Below are positions 23,040 to 34,944 of a stretch of 64,000 nt of DNA, in pieces (position 1 is the stretch's first letter; each line of letters starts with the position of its first letter). The notes under the pieces are model-generated. The model was not told the origin of the DNA. It made no database searches and saw nothing but the letters and a program-made list of their open reading frames with translations. The stretch is from the NCBI GenBank assembly GCA_902702965.1, contig CACRXP010000035.1, positions 1,884,056 through 1,948,055 on the forward strand. Direction: 5' to 3'. Made by a program: the position numbers and the translations under genes. The stretch comes from Spirometra erinaceieuropaei (taxonomy: Eukaryota > Platyhelminthes > Cestoda > Diphyllobothriidea > Diphyllobothriidae).

Positions 23040-24700
23040 AGTCGTCATCTCGTTCAACAGCGAATGCGCGAGATTCAGGACGCCTGGACGGCTGGCAAGG
23101 CTGCGGAGATCCAAGGGAACGCGGACCGCAACAAATGGAAGAGCTTCTTCTCCGCGATCAAAGCTGTCTGTGGTCCACCAACCAAAGGCACTGCTCCTCT
23201 TCTCAGCGCGGACGGCGTCACCCTCCTCAGTGAGAAGACACAAATTCTACAAGGGTGAGCTTAGTACTCCTGAGGCGTCCTCAACCGTCCCTTCGCCGTC
23301 TCCGATGCCGCCATCGCCCGTCTGCTGCAAGTGAAGACCGACGTTGACCTAGACCTCCCGCCCTCTCTCCATGAAACCACCAGGGCCGTGCAGCAGCTCT
23401 CCAGCGGGAAGGCACGTGGATCGGACGCCATCCCTGCTGAGGTTTACAAGCACGACGGCCTCCAACTCATAGATCATCTGACTGCATTCTTCCAGGAAAT
23501 TTGGCGTCAAGGAGAATTCTCACAGAATTTCAAAGACACCACAATCGTGCATCTATACAAGCGAAAAGCAAACGGCCAGCTCTGCGACAATCATCGAGGT
23601 ATATCCTTGCATGATATCGCCAGGAAAATCTTTCCTCGCATCCTCCTCAATCTTCTGAATAATCATCTGGAACAGGGCTTTCTTCCGGAAGGCCAGTGTG
23701 GTTTCCGCCGTCATCGCGGGATCTTGGATATGATCTTCATCGCACGTTAACTACAGGAGAAGTGCCAGGAGATGCGGACCCACCTGTACTCTACCTTCGT
23801 GGAGTTTACGAAAGTCGTCAACACAGTGAATCGTTAAGGACTGTGGACGATCATGCAGAAATTCAGCTGTCCAGAGAGATTCACTCAGATGGAACGTCAG
23901 GTCCACGACGGCATGATGGCGCGAGTCACGGACAACGGTGCTGTCTCAGAGGCATACGCAGTGACCAACGGATTGAATCAGATATGCGTCCTGGCACCCA
24001 CACTCTTCAATCTTATGTTCCCTGTCATGCTGATGGATGCCTACCGTGATGGACGCCCGAGATCCGCATCGCCTACAGGACGGACTGCCAACCTCTCAGT
24101 TAACAGCGGATGCGCGAAAAGTCACGTGTATCCACAAGCACCGTTCACGAACCTTTCTTCATCTACGACTGCGTCCTCAACACCATCTCAGAAGAGGACA
24201 TGCAATGGAACATGGACCTCTTCTCCGCATTCTGCGAGAAATCGGTCTGGTCATAAACACGGAGAAGACGGTGGTCACGCACCAACCGCCACCCAACACA
24301 GCCCCTCCCCACAACGCGCCGCAGAGCAGCGTGAGCGGAACCCATCCGCAAATGGTGGATAACTTCCGTATCTAGGCAGTACGCTCTCCCGCAGAACGAA
24401 CATCAACGACGAAGGAGCTCGCCGGATTTCGAAGGCCAGCCAGGCATTTGACCGTCTTCAAAGAACAGTTTGGAATGGCCACGGTCTCCAGCTCATCGCG
24501 AAGCTGAAGATGTAGCAGGCCGTCATCCTCCCGACGTTGCTGTATGGAGCAGAGACTTGGACAGTGTACACGAAGGAGGAACGCAGACTCAATCTATTCC
24601 ACTTCATTTGTCTTCGCCGGATACTGAAGTTTAGGCGGCAGGACCGAATCCCAGACACCGATGTACCGGAACGGATGGAAATCCTCAGCATCTACGCATG
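23040..24700 (+). pseudogene. LINE 3 reverse transcriptase with altered active site
   Basis: Recognisable blocks: MREIQDAWTAGKAAEIQG, FFSAIKAVCGPPTKGTAPLL, RAVQQLSSGKARGSDAIPAE, DTTIVHLYKRKANGQLCDNH, RGISLHDIARKIFPRILLNL, EGQCGFRRHRGILDMIF. Motif A near 23800 reads TFVEFTKVVNTVNR, where a FVDLTKAFDTVNR pattern is expected, so both aspartates are lost. Motif C near 24150 reads FIYDCVLNT where FADDCALNT is expected. Later blocks [17 protein letters not shown] (24530) and LQLRCSGHLVRMDDERPPK (24710) are preserved. At least three frames are used. Confidence 0.85.
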
Positions 24701-24919
24701 CTGAGACAACTGCAGTTACGTTGCAGCGGCCATCTGGTGCGCATGGACGACGAGCGGCCACCCAAACATCTCTTCTGTGGAGACGTCGCCACGGGTTCTT
24801 GCCGTCAAGGAGGCCAGATTCGCCGTTACAAGGATACCCTTAAGTCCTCCCTGAATTGTCTGCAAATCGATCCGCCCAACTGGGAAGACCTCGTCCGAGA
24901 CCGACCGACATGAAGGAGG

Positions 24920-25600
24920 ACGGTGAAGACGAGCACTGCGATCTACGAAGCCAACCGCATTAGCGAGGCGAAGGCCAAACACGAAGCACGCAAGTATCAG
25001 TTGCGTCCACTGGGCACTGCCAACGCACAACTGCCCCCGACGTGCCCACGATGTCAGTGGACATTCCGGGAGCGAAATGGACTTGTTAAACACCTTCGGA
25101 TCAACTGCACCACTCGGACCGAACTAACCGTCGTCCTTTCGTCCACCTCTTCCCCGTTCTCTATGCCGTCAAGTAATTCGGACCGCCTTCCTGAACCCCC
25201 ACTTCCATCCTCCTCCTCTTCCTCCTCCTCCTCCTCCTCCTCCTCCTCCTCCTCCTCCTCCAACGCCACCGCATCGTCTGACTTTGTGTCATTTGGCATG
25301 CACATCAACACTACACATAATCCTGCCGCACCAACACTACCACCGTCGACACCAGAGTTGAGGATCTGGAATACACCTGTCCTCACTGCGACCGCACATT
25401 CACCTCACGCTTCGGTTTGGTCTGTCACTTGCGAATCTATGGCACAGATGCTGTCGAACTAGTGCCTGAGGCACCAACCTACACCCGCCGCATCCGCCTC
25501 CACTCACCACACTGCCCTCGCACTCTCCTGCACCGCATGGGCCTATTCGGCCGCATGCACGTCTACGAAAACCTGAGGTAGACAACCGCCGGCTGCACCA
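24920..25600 (+). pseudogene. LINE 3 C-terminal Cys/His finger-like region
   Basis: Near 25040 the frame reads CPRCQWTFRERNGLVKHLRI followed by Cys, a C2H2-like unit. A Ser-rich stretch encoded by (TCC)n follows, then near 25380 CPHCDRTFTSRFGLVCHLRI followed by Tyr where a second ligand is expected. A third decayed unit is near 25500 (CPRTLLHRMGLFGRM). Such arrays at the end of a LINE ORF probably bind nucleic acid. The frame breaks between units. Confidence 0.7.
25205..25262 (+). repeat. (TCC)n microsatellite
   Basis: A TCC run with a few TCT units codes for a Ser tract within LINE 3. On the other strand it gives a poly-Glu frame that is not a gene. Confidence 0.95.
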
Positions 25601-26140
25601 CACCACGACATTCTTCCTCACCACCATCTCACCACACATCAGCATCACCCACCGCAAGCACCCAACGGCCCCCTCCCACACAAGTGGGAAGTATGCGTCT
25701 CGACTCGGTCTCCGTGCGGCTCCTGTCGCATGCGTGACTCGAGCCTGAGATTGTCCCGACATGTCAATCGCCGCTGATTTGAGGGCTGCTGACAGACGCT
25801 CCAACTCAGTCCACACAGTCCGTCCAATTGTGTATGTGCGGTTGGGTGGAGTGGCGGACTGGTGGGCTGGGAGCCGGGCTGAAACAGCTCCTTCAACGGC
25901 CCTCTCACGCAAGCGAGAGATACGCCGCTCAACCTCCGTTGTGTGAAATCCTTGCGCTTGTGTTTGGCGAGCCAGATCGTGCAAGTGGCGCGCGCAGACA
26001 TGGTCAGTAGACGACGTCAGTCACCGTGCCCATTCCCTCCTCCAGTCTGCCGACGGGCTCGGACAATGGCTAGGGCATGGGACTGGGTAGGGAGAGTGAG
26101 GTCGACGACTCAACGCATTCGTCTCACTATAAAAAATCTG

Positions 26141-29100
26141 ACGCGCTTGAAGCTATCACGGTACCACTTCATTCTTCACGTCTATATCATAAGTCTTTGC
26201 GTTAAAAATTTCAACAGCCCTCTGTATTTGAATTAAAACAAGAATGATGTCCAAACCACCGCTCATTATCTCATGGAGCTCATGGGCACTGTCTCAAGAA
26301 AGTATCACTTTCTGGAAGATCGCGCACGAGTGCACGAAGGGCACCTCGATGGATTTACCAGACACGGTGATCATTGCTTTGGCTGTTCGAGAAGAACAAA
26401 TAAAGACTTAGGGCTCACTACGCAAATGGAACTCCCGTCACAAGCGACTGGCTGATGATAGGTTACCAAAAGGAACGATAAAACTCGATCATTTGTAATC
26501 AAGAGAAGATGAATAAGAAGGCAAACTTCACTCTTTGATGCTTTTGTCTTACGCCAACCGGACTGATAGTTGACGAAGTCAGTGTAAACAAAACCGGCGA
26601 ACGGCTGGGAATGTTCGGTCACAGAGACAAAAACCCGTTAAATGCATAGTGGCCCATGTACGCACGCTTTACCGAGAGATGTAAACACATAATAGCACGG
26701 CAGTCCCCAAACAGCATCAGATAAGTCTTCTTGCGCAGCTCCTTAGAACCAACGACAACCCAAAGACACCAATCAAGCGGAGTTGGTTGTCATAAAGAAG
26801 GTGGAATTGAGAGGTCAGTCAACCGAGGTCATGCAGAGCATTTCATACAGGGAAGTGTCTCCGAGGTTGTGGCTAGATTCTATGGGCCATTCGTATTAGG
26901 TGCTGCTCATAAATCTGATTCAACGATTCGCCGGTAAATTCTGCAGCCAAAAGGCTCAATCCCTAAAGGGAAGTCGGGCAACGTCTACAGACTTTATTGC
27001 AGTTGCAGGAATTGTGATTACCTTAGTAAGACCGGCTCAGGTGAAACATATTTTTTACATTAGATTCCGTCGAGGTTGTGGGCCGAGGCGAAGATTGCAC
27101 TGCACGGCAGAGGTAGAAATCACGGTTGTTCATCAACTGCCACAACATAAACTTGCCTTCCCATATGTGCTTTGCGAATGTTTTGACAGGAAATAATGAA
27201 GGAAATAATGAGCCACAAATAATCACTGTGGTTTACAAGGGCGGATCAACGCCGGCTACGATTGAACGGAGATCTGATCCAGACCCACAGTTGGCATTGT
27301 GGATCCATGGCATATAATGAGAGTTGTAAACGGGACTCTCCAGTCTCTGAAAAGCGGCAGTTTAAACCGCTACCCGGAACGCCAGACCAAGAATTAATCT
27401 GTCCCAGTGAAAGGCGCTTCATCTTTTGACATGTTATCTGGGTATTGCATGCTTACTACTATTGATGAAAACGGTAGTCATTTGCAAAAATTAGCGTTGG
27501 AGTGCCGTTTCGAAAAGTTGACGAAATTATTTTACTTAGCATAAAAAGGAAGATGTGTTTGATATGTGACACGGTTAGCTCCTCACTTAGATGTCCATGT
27601 GAACAAATTAGATAAAATATTATGAATTATTTTGGAGTCACAGCAGTGGTTAAAAAGCTGCATGGTTAGACCAGGGTTAACATAGGTAATTCACTGACGG
27701 ACTGCTAAATGAAACCGGCCTGGTTACCGAGGTCGTAGGCTGATTCTCTTGGCAGCTTTTGAAGTTATCAGGAATAAGAAAACAGTTCACTTTCGGTGCG
27801 AATGAGTCGGATAATCTACGAAAACAGACCACCAGGTGCGCCTAAATCTCAACCAAAATTATTATGGCCGCATCTGAAAGTATTGTGAGAACACCTATAC
27901 ATAACTATACTCATAACAATCGGTTGTACTTGATTGGTGACGGGACATGCATAAGGGCTTCCACTCTTACATTAAACGCATAAACCTTGCCTTCTTGGAT
28001 AAGTTAGTCACGTTAGGAGCGGGCAGACTGGTATCGTTTCGGGCGTTTGTTTCAACGAGTTGAGTTAACGGCTAAATCCCACGGCAACAGTCCACAATGC
28101 TGATGAAAGGATGGCAGTTAGAAACTCGAGTACAGATAAGCAAGCAATTATCGTACAATTACGACCACCGGTGATACATGCCTTAGCTGATAATTATGGA
28201 AGGTATAGATTTGCATAGCAACAGCACCCTATAATTGCTGGAATTCCAGTGAGTTTGCCGCCCTTGTCTGTGTGCATCTTCAACCACGGGTTGGGGCAAA
28301 AAAGGGCAACTTGAGGCGTATAAAATTCTTGTTTCACATATCACAGCTTCTCAACGGCTTTTGTGGAAACCACGTTTTCGTGTGCATCGACGATTGGGAA
28401 AATATTTTTTGATATGCTAACAAACGCAGTTTTTAAAATAATCTATAAAGGATACTCAAGACTGAAATCAATGCAACTTACAAAAAAGTTGTTGACATAA
28501 TGCTCTATTACACCTGCGAACAGGTAATCGAAAAAATTGATCCGACCCATAAATGCAAAAGAATTTGATCAAACTTGCAAATCCCTTTTTAAAGTCAGCA
28601 AGGTCCACTGCCAAGATGAAGGGAGGAATTAGGAGATATACACCAGAGAAGACCTAAGGCCAGCTTACTCAGCACAAGGACAATAACACAAGCCAGCTCT
28701 CCGCATGATGTATACCGATGTTTAGAATTTGACTATCTGAAAAGTCATCGCTGTTTGGCTTTTCCAACCCTTTCGTACTGTGTGCTTATTTTCCTTGGCC
28801 TTCCATACCTCGCCAATCTCATCTGTTTCCCCTTCCATGTCATGCAGTTTCTCCGTTCAATTACTTTCAGTCCCTCATCTCAATTTTTCACTTTTTCGTT
28901 CCCTTGTAATTCTCAACACTTCCCAGTTTAGCTCGTTAGCCTTTTTGGCTCTCGCTACTTGAACTTTTTCCGTCGTCCCAATATTCAATCGGACTTATTT
29001 TTATTTCTTTGAGCACGTTAGCTACACAATTTCAACAGAAAACGTCAAGGCAATATTTCTCGTTTGCTCGTGACTGATTCTACTGAGCTGAGATTCTGGC

Positions 29101-29482
29101 GGTAGTGCGATAGTTCTCCCGTATGCCTTTTAATGTGAGACCTTGTTTAAGATGCATTTTCGGAATTATATGGATGGCGAAGATGTGTCTTATTTTCCAT
29201 GTCTTTCCCAGCTGTGCCAGTGGTCTTTTGCTCCCCAAAAATCTTCTTATTTGGCCGCGTTCGTATATTTTATGAAGGACGTGTCAAGTTAACTCGATTC
29301 GCAAGTCATTGCTATTAGGGCTCACTGAGAAATCTGCCGCTCGCACTTGTATAACGGGTCACCCACAATTGTAGGTTGGCGCCGACGAAGTTGGTTAGCC
29401 CTAGGACCTTTGAAAAATCCGTAAATTTGGGATGAATTTTCTCTCTCACATTCACAATGGACCATGGTTTATTATTAATGTT
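26141..29482. other. Unassigned intergenic sequence
   Basis: No gene, RNA or known repeat could be recognised in about 3.3 kb. Open frames are all under 100 codons and lack motifs. Confidence 0.4.
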
Positions 29483-29522
29483 AGAGGTTTTCAGACTATC
29501 TCAGATAGCCTGAAAACCCTCT
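29483..29522. repeat. Imperfect hairpin
   Basis: AGAGGTTTTCAGACTATCT pairs with AGATAGCCTGAAAACCCTCT with one gap and one mismatch and almost no loop. Its role is unknown. Confidence 0.6.
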
Positions 29523-29589
29523 CCACGGGTAAATCCTATATCCTCGTCGGTGGGCGATCTTCCCACCACAGTAAATATCTTTAATCGCA

Positions 29590-29745
29590 ACTGGAAGGAC
29601 AATGAGACCGTCTCTATGTTAGAGCGTTGCACTTGGTATTTAATTACCACATGGTTCGAGTCTGTATCCCAGCTTATCCAAGTCTGGGGTTAAACAGAAA
29701 TAGCCATTCCAATCGCCCATGTCTTTGTCGGCGCTCCTTACTGCA
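29590..29745 (+). repeat. Old SINE family A relative
   Basis: TTAGAGCGTTGCACTTGG (box A to anticodon region) and ATGGTTCGAGTCTG (box B) are followed by GGCCATTCC-like AGCCATTCCAATCGCCCATG and TCTTTGTCGGCG. The order and spacing match family A, but the head differs from the tRNA-Arg-like one, so it may be another subfamily. Confidence 0.6.
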
Positions 29746-31394
29746 TTTGTCACCAGTATCTACGCAAATGCCTACGAGACCTCCAGATGTAACCCATTAA
29801 AGCAAATAGACGAACTACTTATAGAATTCGGTTTGTCCTTCAGACAACCGACTATAACTGCTGACGGTCCTAATGGCCCGTCACTTAACTGAATAAACGT
29901 ATCAAAATGAGCGGTCAAAGAACTCTTTCGGCGCTAGCCTTTTTTTATTGTCTCTCGACACAGTCATATGCACCAAGCTTTCACATTCTCGATAAGTCCT
30001 TGGCAGGGATAGACCTCTCTCTGTTTATCATGGGTATTCGCATCCTAAGACAGAGAAGTGGCCGTCAGCTTAACCCCTGGTCAAGAAAGGTCATGTAGCT
30101 ATCGCCTTCGCACACGAGATTAACTTCTTCAGACCATCTAACGATGTAACCAAATCGCATGCTAATACGCGTTTGTTCAAACTGTTATTAATCTGGTCTC
30201 GAAGTTTGACGGCGCCCTCCTAGGGATTTGGGTTTTTCTTGCGTAAGACTATCAGTGGGAGCCATCTACTGAAGTATTCCCATGTTTGACATCAGTTTAT
30301 CTACTGAAATTGTGCTTAGGTCACGACATTTCCTCATGGGTTTCACGTCGAATCGACTGTTGCAACGGGTCTTTGCACCTCTATCACGAGTACAGAACGC
30401 CTGGGAATGCCACAGTGTATAAGAGAACGAGAAAGAGGTGACGTTTTCTGATATCGCCTTATGAAACTCGAAAGATTCTCAGGCAAAGCGGTTCTGGACG
30501 GCGCATTTGTATGAAGCAAGATCGAAATAGCGGGATTAATCATATTTAAAGTAAAACGTGTAGAATTGATGCCGAATGCCGTTGACTTATTGATCATCGC
30601 AATACCACGAAAAGTAGGATTTTACCTTAGGGGGTAGCCGTTTTGATTGTTGATAACAGGAGGAATTTTCCGGCCAAAGTGGCCTACTCCTCGAAGGCTG
30701 CCTTGTTACCACGCCAAGGGGACTACAAACGCGAAATGAACCAGCCGAAAGAAAACACAGACACGAGTGAGTGCCTGACAAAAGAACATCCTAGCTGATA
30801 TTCAACCGAACGTTTTAGGGGGGCTGGACCTGCCCGTGGGCGCGACTGATGGTTTCCTATAAAGTATTGTTTGATTGTAGGCCAGAGCAACGGAACTCGC
30901 ATCTGCGAAATACTTCGCGATGTGTAGGCATGCTGATCAAACTATTTAGTTGAGAACAGACGATTGACACTTGGTAAAATAAAACATGTTGGATAAGTCG
31001 TTCATGATTAAACGAAGACAAAAGTTTTCATAAGTTATTACGACATTAACAGATGCTAATCTAGAACCACTCCTCTTCATGTTTCTAATTTTTTGACATA
31101 GCGTAATCCCACTTCCTACTGTTATTTTGAAACAATATGTTCTTGTTAATTAACACAGTGGTTTTATCCTATATGTGCCTCCATTATTCGTTTATCTCTG
31201 GCATATCGGCAAAGTTTGCTCAGGGAAGAATCGGGTGTACTGGTATCTGTAGTGTCAGCATATAAAAGCAGTATTACCAGTGATCGCGAATTTACCTACT
31301 TATCTATCGCGTTCAGCAGCATTAATAATAATCTTCCAGACGGTCATTGTACTTCGCTTAATACATGCTTTTCTGACTAAATTAGCTACTCAGT
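29746..31394. other. Unassigned intergenic sequence
   Basis: No feature was recognised. Short frames such as 29907-30098 (+) have no motif. Confidence 0.4.
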
Positions 31395-31490
31395 GGCCAT
31401 GTAAAAGGTGGAGCAGGAATACCTTATAGGGTTTTGAATGTTATTTTCAAAATAAAGCATTCCTCTCTCTCTCTCTATCCCCCATAAGCA
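31395..31490 (+). mobile_element. 3'-end fragment of LINE 1 family
   Basis: GTTTTGAATGTTATTTTCAA, AAATAAAGCATTCC and a (CT)n tail match the 3' terminus of the LINE at 8.7-11.9 kb (GTTTTGAAAGTTATTATCAA, AAATAAAGCAGTCC, (CT)n). This is a very short 5'-truncated insertion, as is usual for LINEs. Confidence 0.7.
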
Positions 31491-31679
31491 TTCTCCATGC
31501 AACATGTTGGAGGGAGTTTTTCTTATCACCGGACTTGTATTAGGTCAAATAAATAATTTCCGCGTGGTTTACCTTGCTATTAAGAGTATTCTGTCTTATT
31601 CTTAACCGAAAACCCGATTTTCATCATGTGCTACGTTTCCTCCCTACCGGAAGCCGGGTCTATAGCTGGGCGATAAGTA

Positions 31680-33560
31680 GCCAGAAAGTATTCGAAAATG
31701 GTCAATGGCTACCCGATCAGGAAAAAGTTCCGAAATCGCATTGGTTTTAATAAAACAGTCAACCGGTTCTTCCGCACACGCAAGCGGACACTTGGTAAAT
31801 TCGTACCTTTATCACCCCGTATCGCAAAACGTAATACGCGGCGTAGGAATCGCCGTAAGCCCCCAGGTTTCATCACAGGCTCGATGCAAAATTTTTACCT
31901 ATTTCATGCATGCCTTCATGCGGATATTTCTATCATAACTTACGTAAACCAAAATAACAAGGTTTTCTGGGTCCTACACAAGTTATATCCTTGGATGGTT
32001 TAAGTTCAGCGATGGAACCCATGTAAGCATCTAAGGAGTCCATTTCGGCAAACGTTCGCTCTCGACTATTCGTCATCAGATCTGCAGAGTAACAAAAGGC
32101 CACGACCAACAACCACCCGCTTTCCGTGGGTTTAATTTGCTACCACAGAACGTAGGCCGACCATTGGGATGAGGAGGGCTCAAGTACTCCCTCAGACAGA
32201 AGACGAATAATTTATCGTACAAATCCCTCATCCACGTTAGTGTGCGTACGAGATTACGTCGCGTTAGACTTGCAGTCATTGATAGATTAGGAAAGGAGCC
32301 AGGAGGCTCGACGCAAGTGAAAGAAACAAGACGCGGTAAAGACACAGGTTTAGGTCTATCAAAAGTAATTCCAACTTTCATAGAGCCGACGAAAGTCATA
32401 GCTAAGTAGAACATCGACACAAAAATCCGGTAAGACCGATAGCTTGACCAGTTCATAAATGGTGCCTTTATATTTAATGGAGACTAGAACGTTTCCTCGC
32501 CTGGCGCTGGTTGGGGCGGTAATAGCCACGGATATCATAGTGCGAGATCCATGAATTTCGCATTTGTTTTGAAGTACTACTGAAAAAGAAATGTAACTCC
32601 TAGAGACAGCTGTTTCCATCAAGGCCTGGAAATCAGTCCCGTTTATCTTTAAATCAACCGCTGCGTCTGAAAGGCCGTCAGGAACAGTACTCGATGCGAG
32701 GCAGAAATTGTAGGATTTATAGTGGAAGTGGAGATCATTCGGTTTAATGATGCCAGGCAAACTTTTTGGAAGTGCACGTTTTATCGCATTTATTGTATAA
32801 CACGCCGCGTGCAGGATACTTCAGACGAGAATGCGCTTAGTGTCCACGAAGAAAGCACTTGTTGTTAGAATAAACTGGAAGCTACTAGGTCAGATACCCT
32901 AGCAGGACTGAATGGAGTTTCACGCATCTCAGTAACGGCGGAGACTTAGGTTGTCGGAGAGTCCTGACAAAATTGAGACTCTTTCTGCCAATCCCAGTAA
33001 TCTTGCCCGGTCGGGGGCACTTTGAAAGTTCAAAGTCATCTTCTCTAGTAATCTCTGCGGGATCAGTTTTGGTGTAAGACCACCGATGAGCACGTTTTTG
33101 CTGGCATGATCATGATTTTATTCTGCCTTAACAGCTTTGAAATCGTATTCTTTGGCTAAAAACTTCATTTGGTGAACAAACTGGCCAAGGGCTTGATCGT
33201 CTTCTTGTCTGCAGGCCACCAGTAGATGGCAAGCAAAACTGTTGTTTTCGGGTCTTGAGTAGAAGTCCTTCAGCAATCCAACAGCTCCTTTGCAACTGGA
33301 GCATTCTTTAATTCATTCCTAGACTGTCGAGGAAACATAATTAGTTAGAATGTTAAGTTTGTCCGGTTACAGACTTTTGATCTTGTGCATGAAATTTCCA
33401 ACGGTACGAGGCCAATGCTTCCATCGTTTGGAAGTGTCTGAAGCGTTTGGATCGACATCAACTCGTTCTGGCCTGATAAATCGACCGATTCCTGAGTTGT
33501 AGGATGGGTAATTTGTTGCCATCAGAAGGGTTACAATCATGCGAGTGCGGTATCACGAAC
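31680..33560 (-). mobile_element. Decayed Gypsy-type LTR retrotransposon fragment (gag-protease-RT start)
   Basis: On the minus strand, Gag-like sequence lies at about 33480-32880: RVDVDPNASDTSKRWKHWPR, LLKDFYSRPENNSFACHLL, LGQFVHQMKFLAKEYDFKAV and LIGGLTPKLIPQRLLEK, with a few stops. A decayed Cys-rich stretch follows near 32800, where a nucleocapsid zinc knuckle is expected. Next come the protease and the first part of an RT (about 32300-31985, ending with a LDAY block where LDAYPLP is expected). No LTRs were seen. The element is truncated within the RT. Confidence 0.7.
32359..32760 (-). pseudogene. Gypsy-type aspartic protease remnant
   Basis: The frame reads VDLKINGTDFQALMETAVSR followed by SYISFS, and ends with CVDVLLSYDF. 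This is the retropepsin fold of Gypsy-type Pol proteins (ALxDTGxSxSYI ... VDVLLGxDFL). The catalytic D-T/S-G triad reads E-T-A, so the enzyme cannot be active. A frame change near 32400 leads into the RT portion. Confidence 0.75.
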
Positions 33561-34275
33561 GAAATAGGATGAAAGAATCAAAATGAATGAGCAGTCTAGA
33601 ACTGGGCTTCATTCATCTTACAGTTGCCGTATCGGAACTGAAACGAGAAACAGAACAACAGTTGGTGAGGCAGAATTTGGTCAGGACAAAGGGTTCGCAT
33701 GACAACCATTTCGTTTTTCAAGCCGGTCTGTTGCTGGAATTACTCGCAAGTGGTTGGCGAGGTGCGAAGACTGCGCCTTGGCCTGTCCCTACACTCCCTC
33801 CATGTGTGGCATTTGTTACGCGGGCCCGGAACGGCCCAACTAACGCGTTCCGTCGAGGCTGAATCAGTAGTCTACGCGCTAGCTTCTTTAACGACTGTTT
33901 CATGGGGGACACAGGATGAAATCCCCGAAGAAAATCGACTACTTTAGAGCTTCCAAGTCGAATTTTTAACCGACACGTAGTCTTGGAGTTTTAAGCGTCC
34001 AGGAGACAAAACTTACTTTCTGAGTACATCTGTGGAATTTTGGGGTGTTTTGCGGTTGACTCCTCGCCCTCCAGGAAAGTTTTCAATGCCTCCAACTAAA
34101 AAGTAAGCGGTTGCACTCCGCAAAACTGCCCAAATGTCTCCTCTCCAGACCAAATGCATTTTGCTGATCATGTTTGTTGCCTTTTACATGCAGTTCTCTA
34201 CCTCATTTTGCAACATGCCACTCTTTTCTCGTATACTTCCTCCGCGTTTAGGTAGTCGTCATAAACCTTCGTTAA
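33561..34275. other. Sequence directly upstream of CNK
   Basis: It should hold the promoter and any 5' UTR of CNK, but no TATA box, initiator or upstream coding exon can be named. The frame immediately before the CNK ATG has a TAA (34273-34275). Frames at 33587-33862 and 34134-34352 have no motif. Confidence 0.35.
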
Positions 34276-34944
34276 ATGCTGGAATCGGGGACTCAATTTC
34301 CACACTTTTCATCTTGGACGTCCAAGCAACTTGTGGCATGGGTGAAAGGTGAGACAATATTTTGGAATATACAATGCGTGCCTTCCTAGGTCTTGCCCCG
34401 AAATGCCGCGCCCAATTAGATATTTTAAAGAAGGCAAACGTCGATGGACGATGGCTTATCCACCTAACGGCTTCTGATCTTACCGATCTCGGCATTTTCG
34501 AGCCGGTCTTCCTAAGAGTTGTGGAAAACCTGTCCGAACAGTATGCTACTCTTGAGACCGACACACTCCAGGACATAATATTCCGTCTCCTACGTTCCAT
34601 AGCCCTCATAAGCTCCGTTCTAAGTCGCATCAATCGCATAAACAGACTACCGGAGAACGGGAAGAAAAGCGATCTGGATGATTTGATCCACACTCTTTCG
34701 GCATTATCAACAAGGCTGGAGAAAGACACTGCTCTGGCTATCTCATGGCTTCAAAGGTCTGTTTCGATGCTTGTCGTCTGACTCCTAAACGACATGCCTC
34801 CCCTCTAGGATCCCTTTCTCCTGGATGTCTTGCGTCAGCACGTTGGAGCCCCTAATTTCAACGGATGGGGAAAAACTGAAGGCAAACATACATCTGTGCT
34901 TGAACTCGTCTCTTGGTGATTACGTGGAGCCCGCCTTGGAACTA
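34276..34944 (+). CDS. cnk: CNK exons 1-3: SAM and CRIC domains
   Basis: The ATG at 34276 follows an in-frame TAA, so it is the first possible start. Exon 1 ends WTSKQLVAWVK, the first SAM helix. A 41-bp intron (34349-34389) leads to GLAPKCRAQLDILKKANVDG, then LIHLTASDLTDLGI, completing the SAM domain, which in this family mediates protein contacts. The CRIC region (unique to CNK proteins) follows: LLRSIALISSVLSRINRINR, ALAISWLQR, then after a 52-bp intron IPFSWMSCVSTLEPLISTDG. Splice phases are 1, 2 and 0. Tiny introns next to multi-kilobase ones are a notable feature. Confidence 0.9.

Larger units (their letters stand above)
21640..26140 (+). mobile_element. RTE-like LINE with C-terminal zinc-finger-like region (LINE 3)
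   Basis: Order of parts: a GC-rich 5' region with a short tandem duplication, a trinucleotide-repeat block, an apurinic-like endonuclease (22380-22705), an RT (23040-24700), a Cys/His region (24920-25600) and a GC-rich 3' region. The arrangement and many motifs match a family I recall as very abundant in Spirometra; this is memory, not a search. Frames change several times and key catalytic residues are altered, so the copy is dead. Confidence 0.85.
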
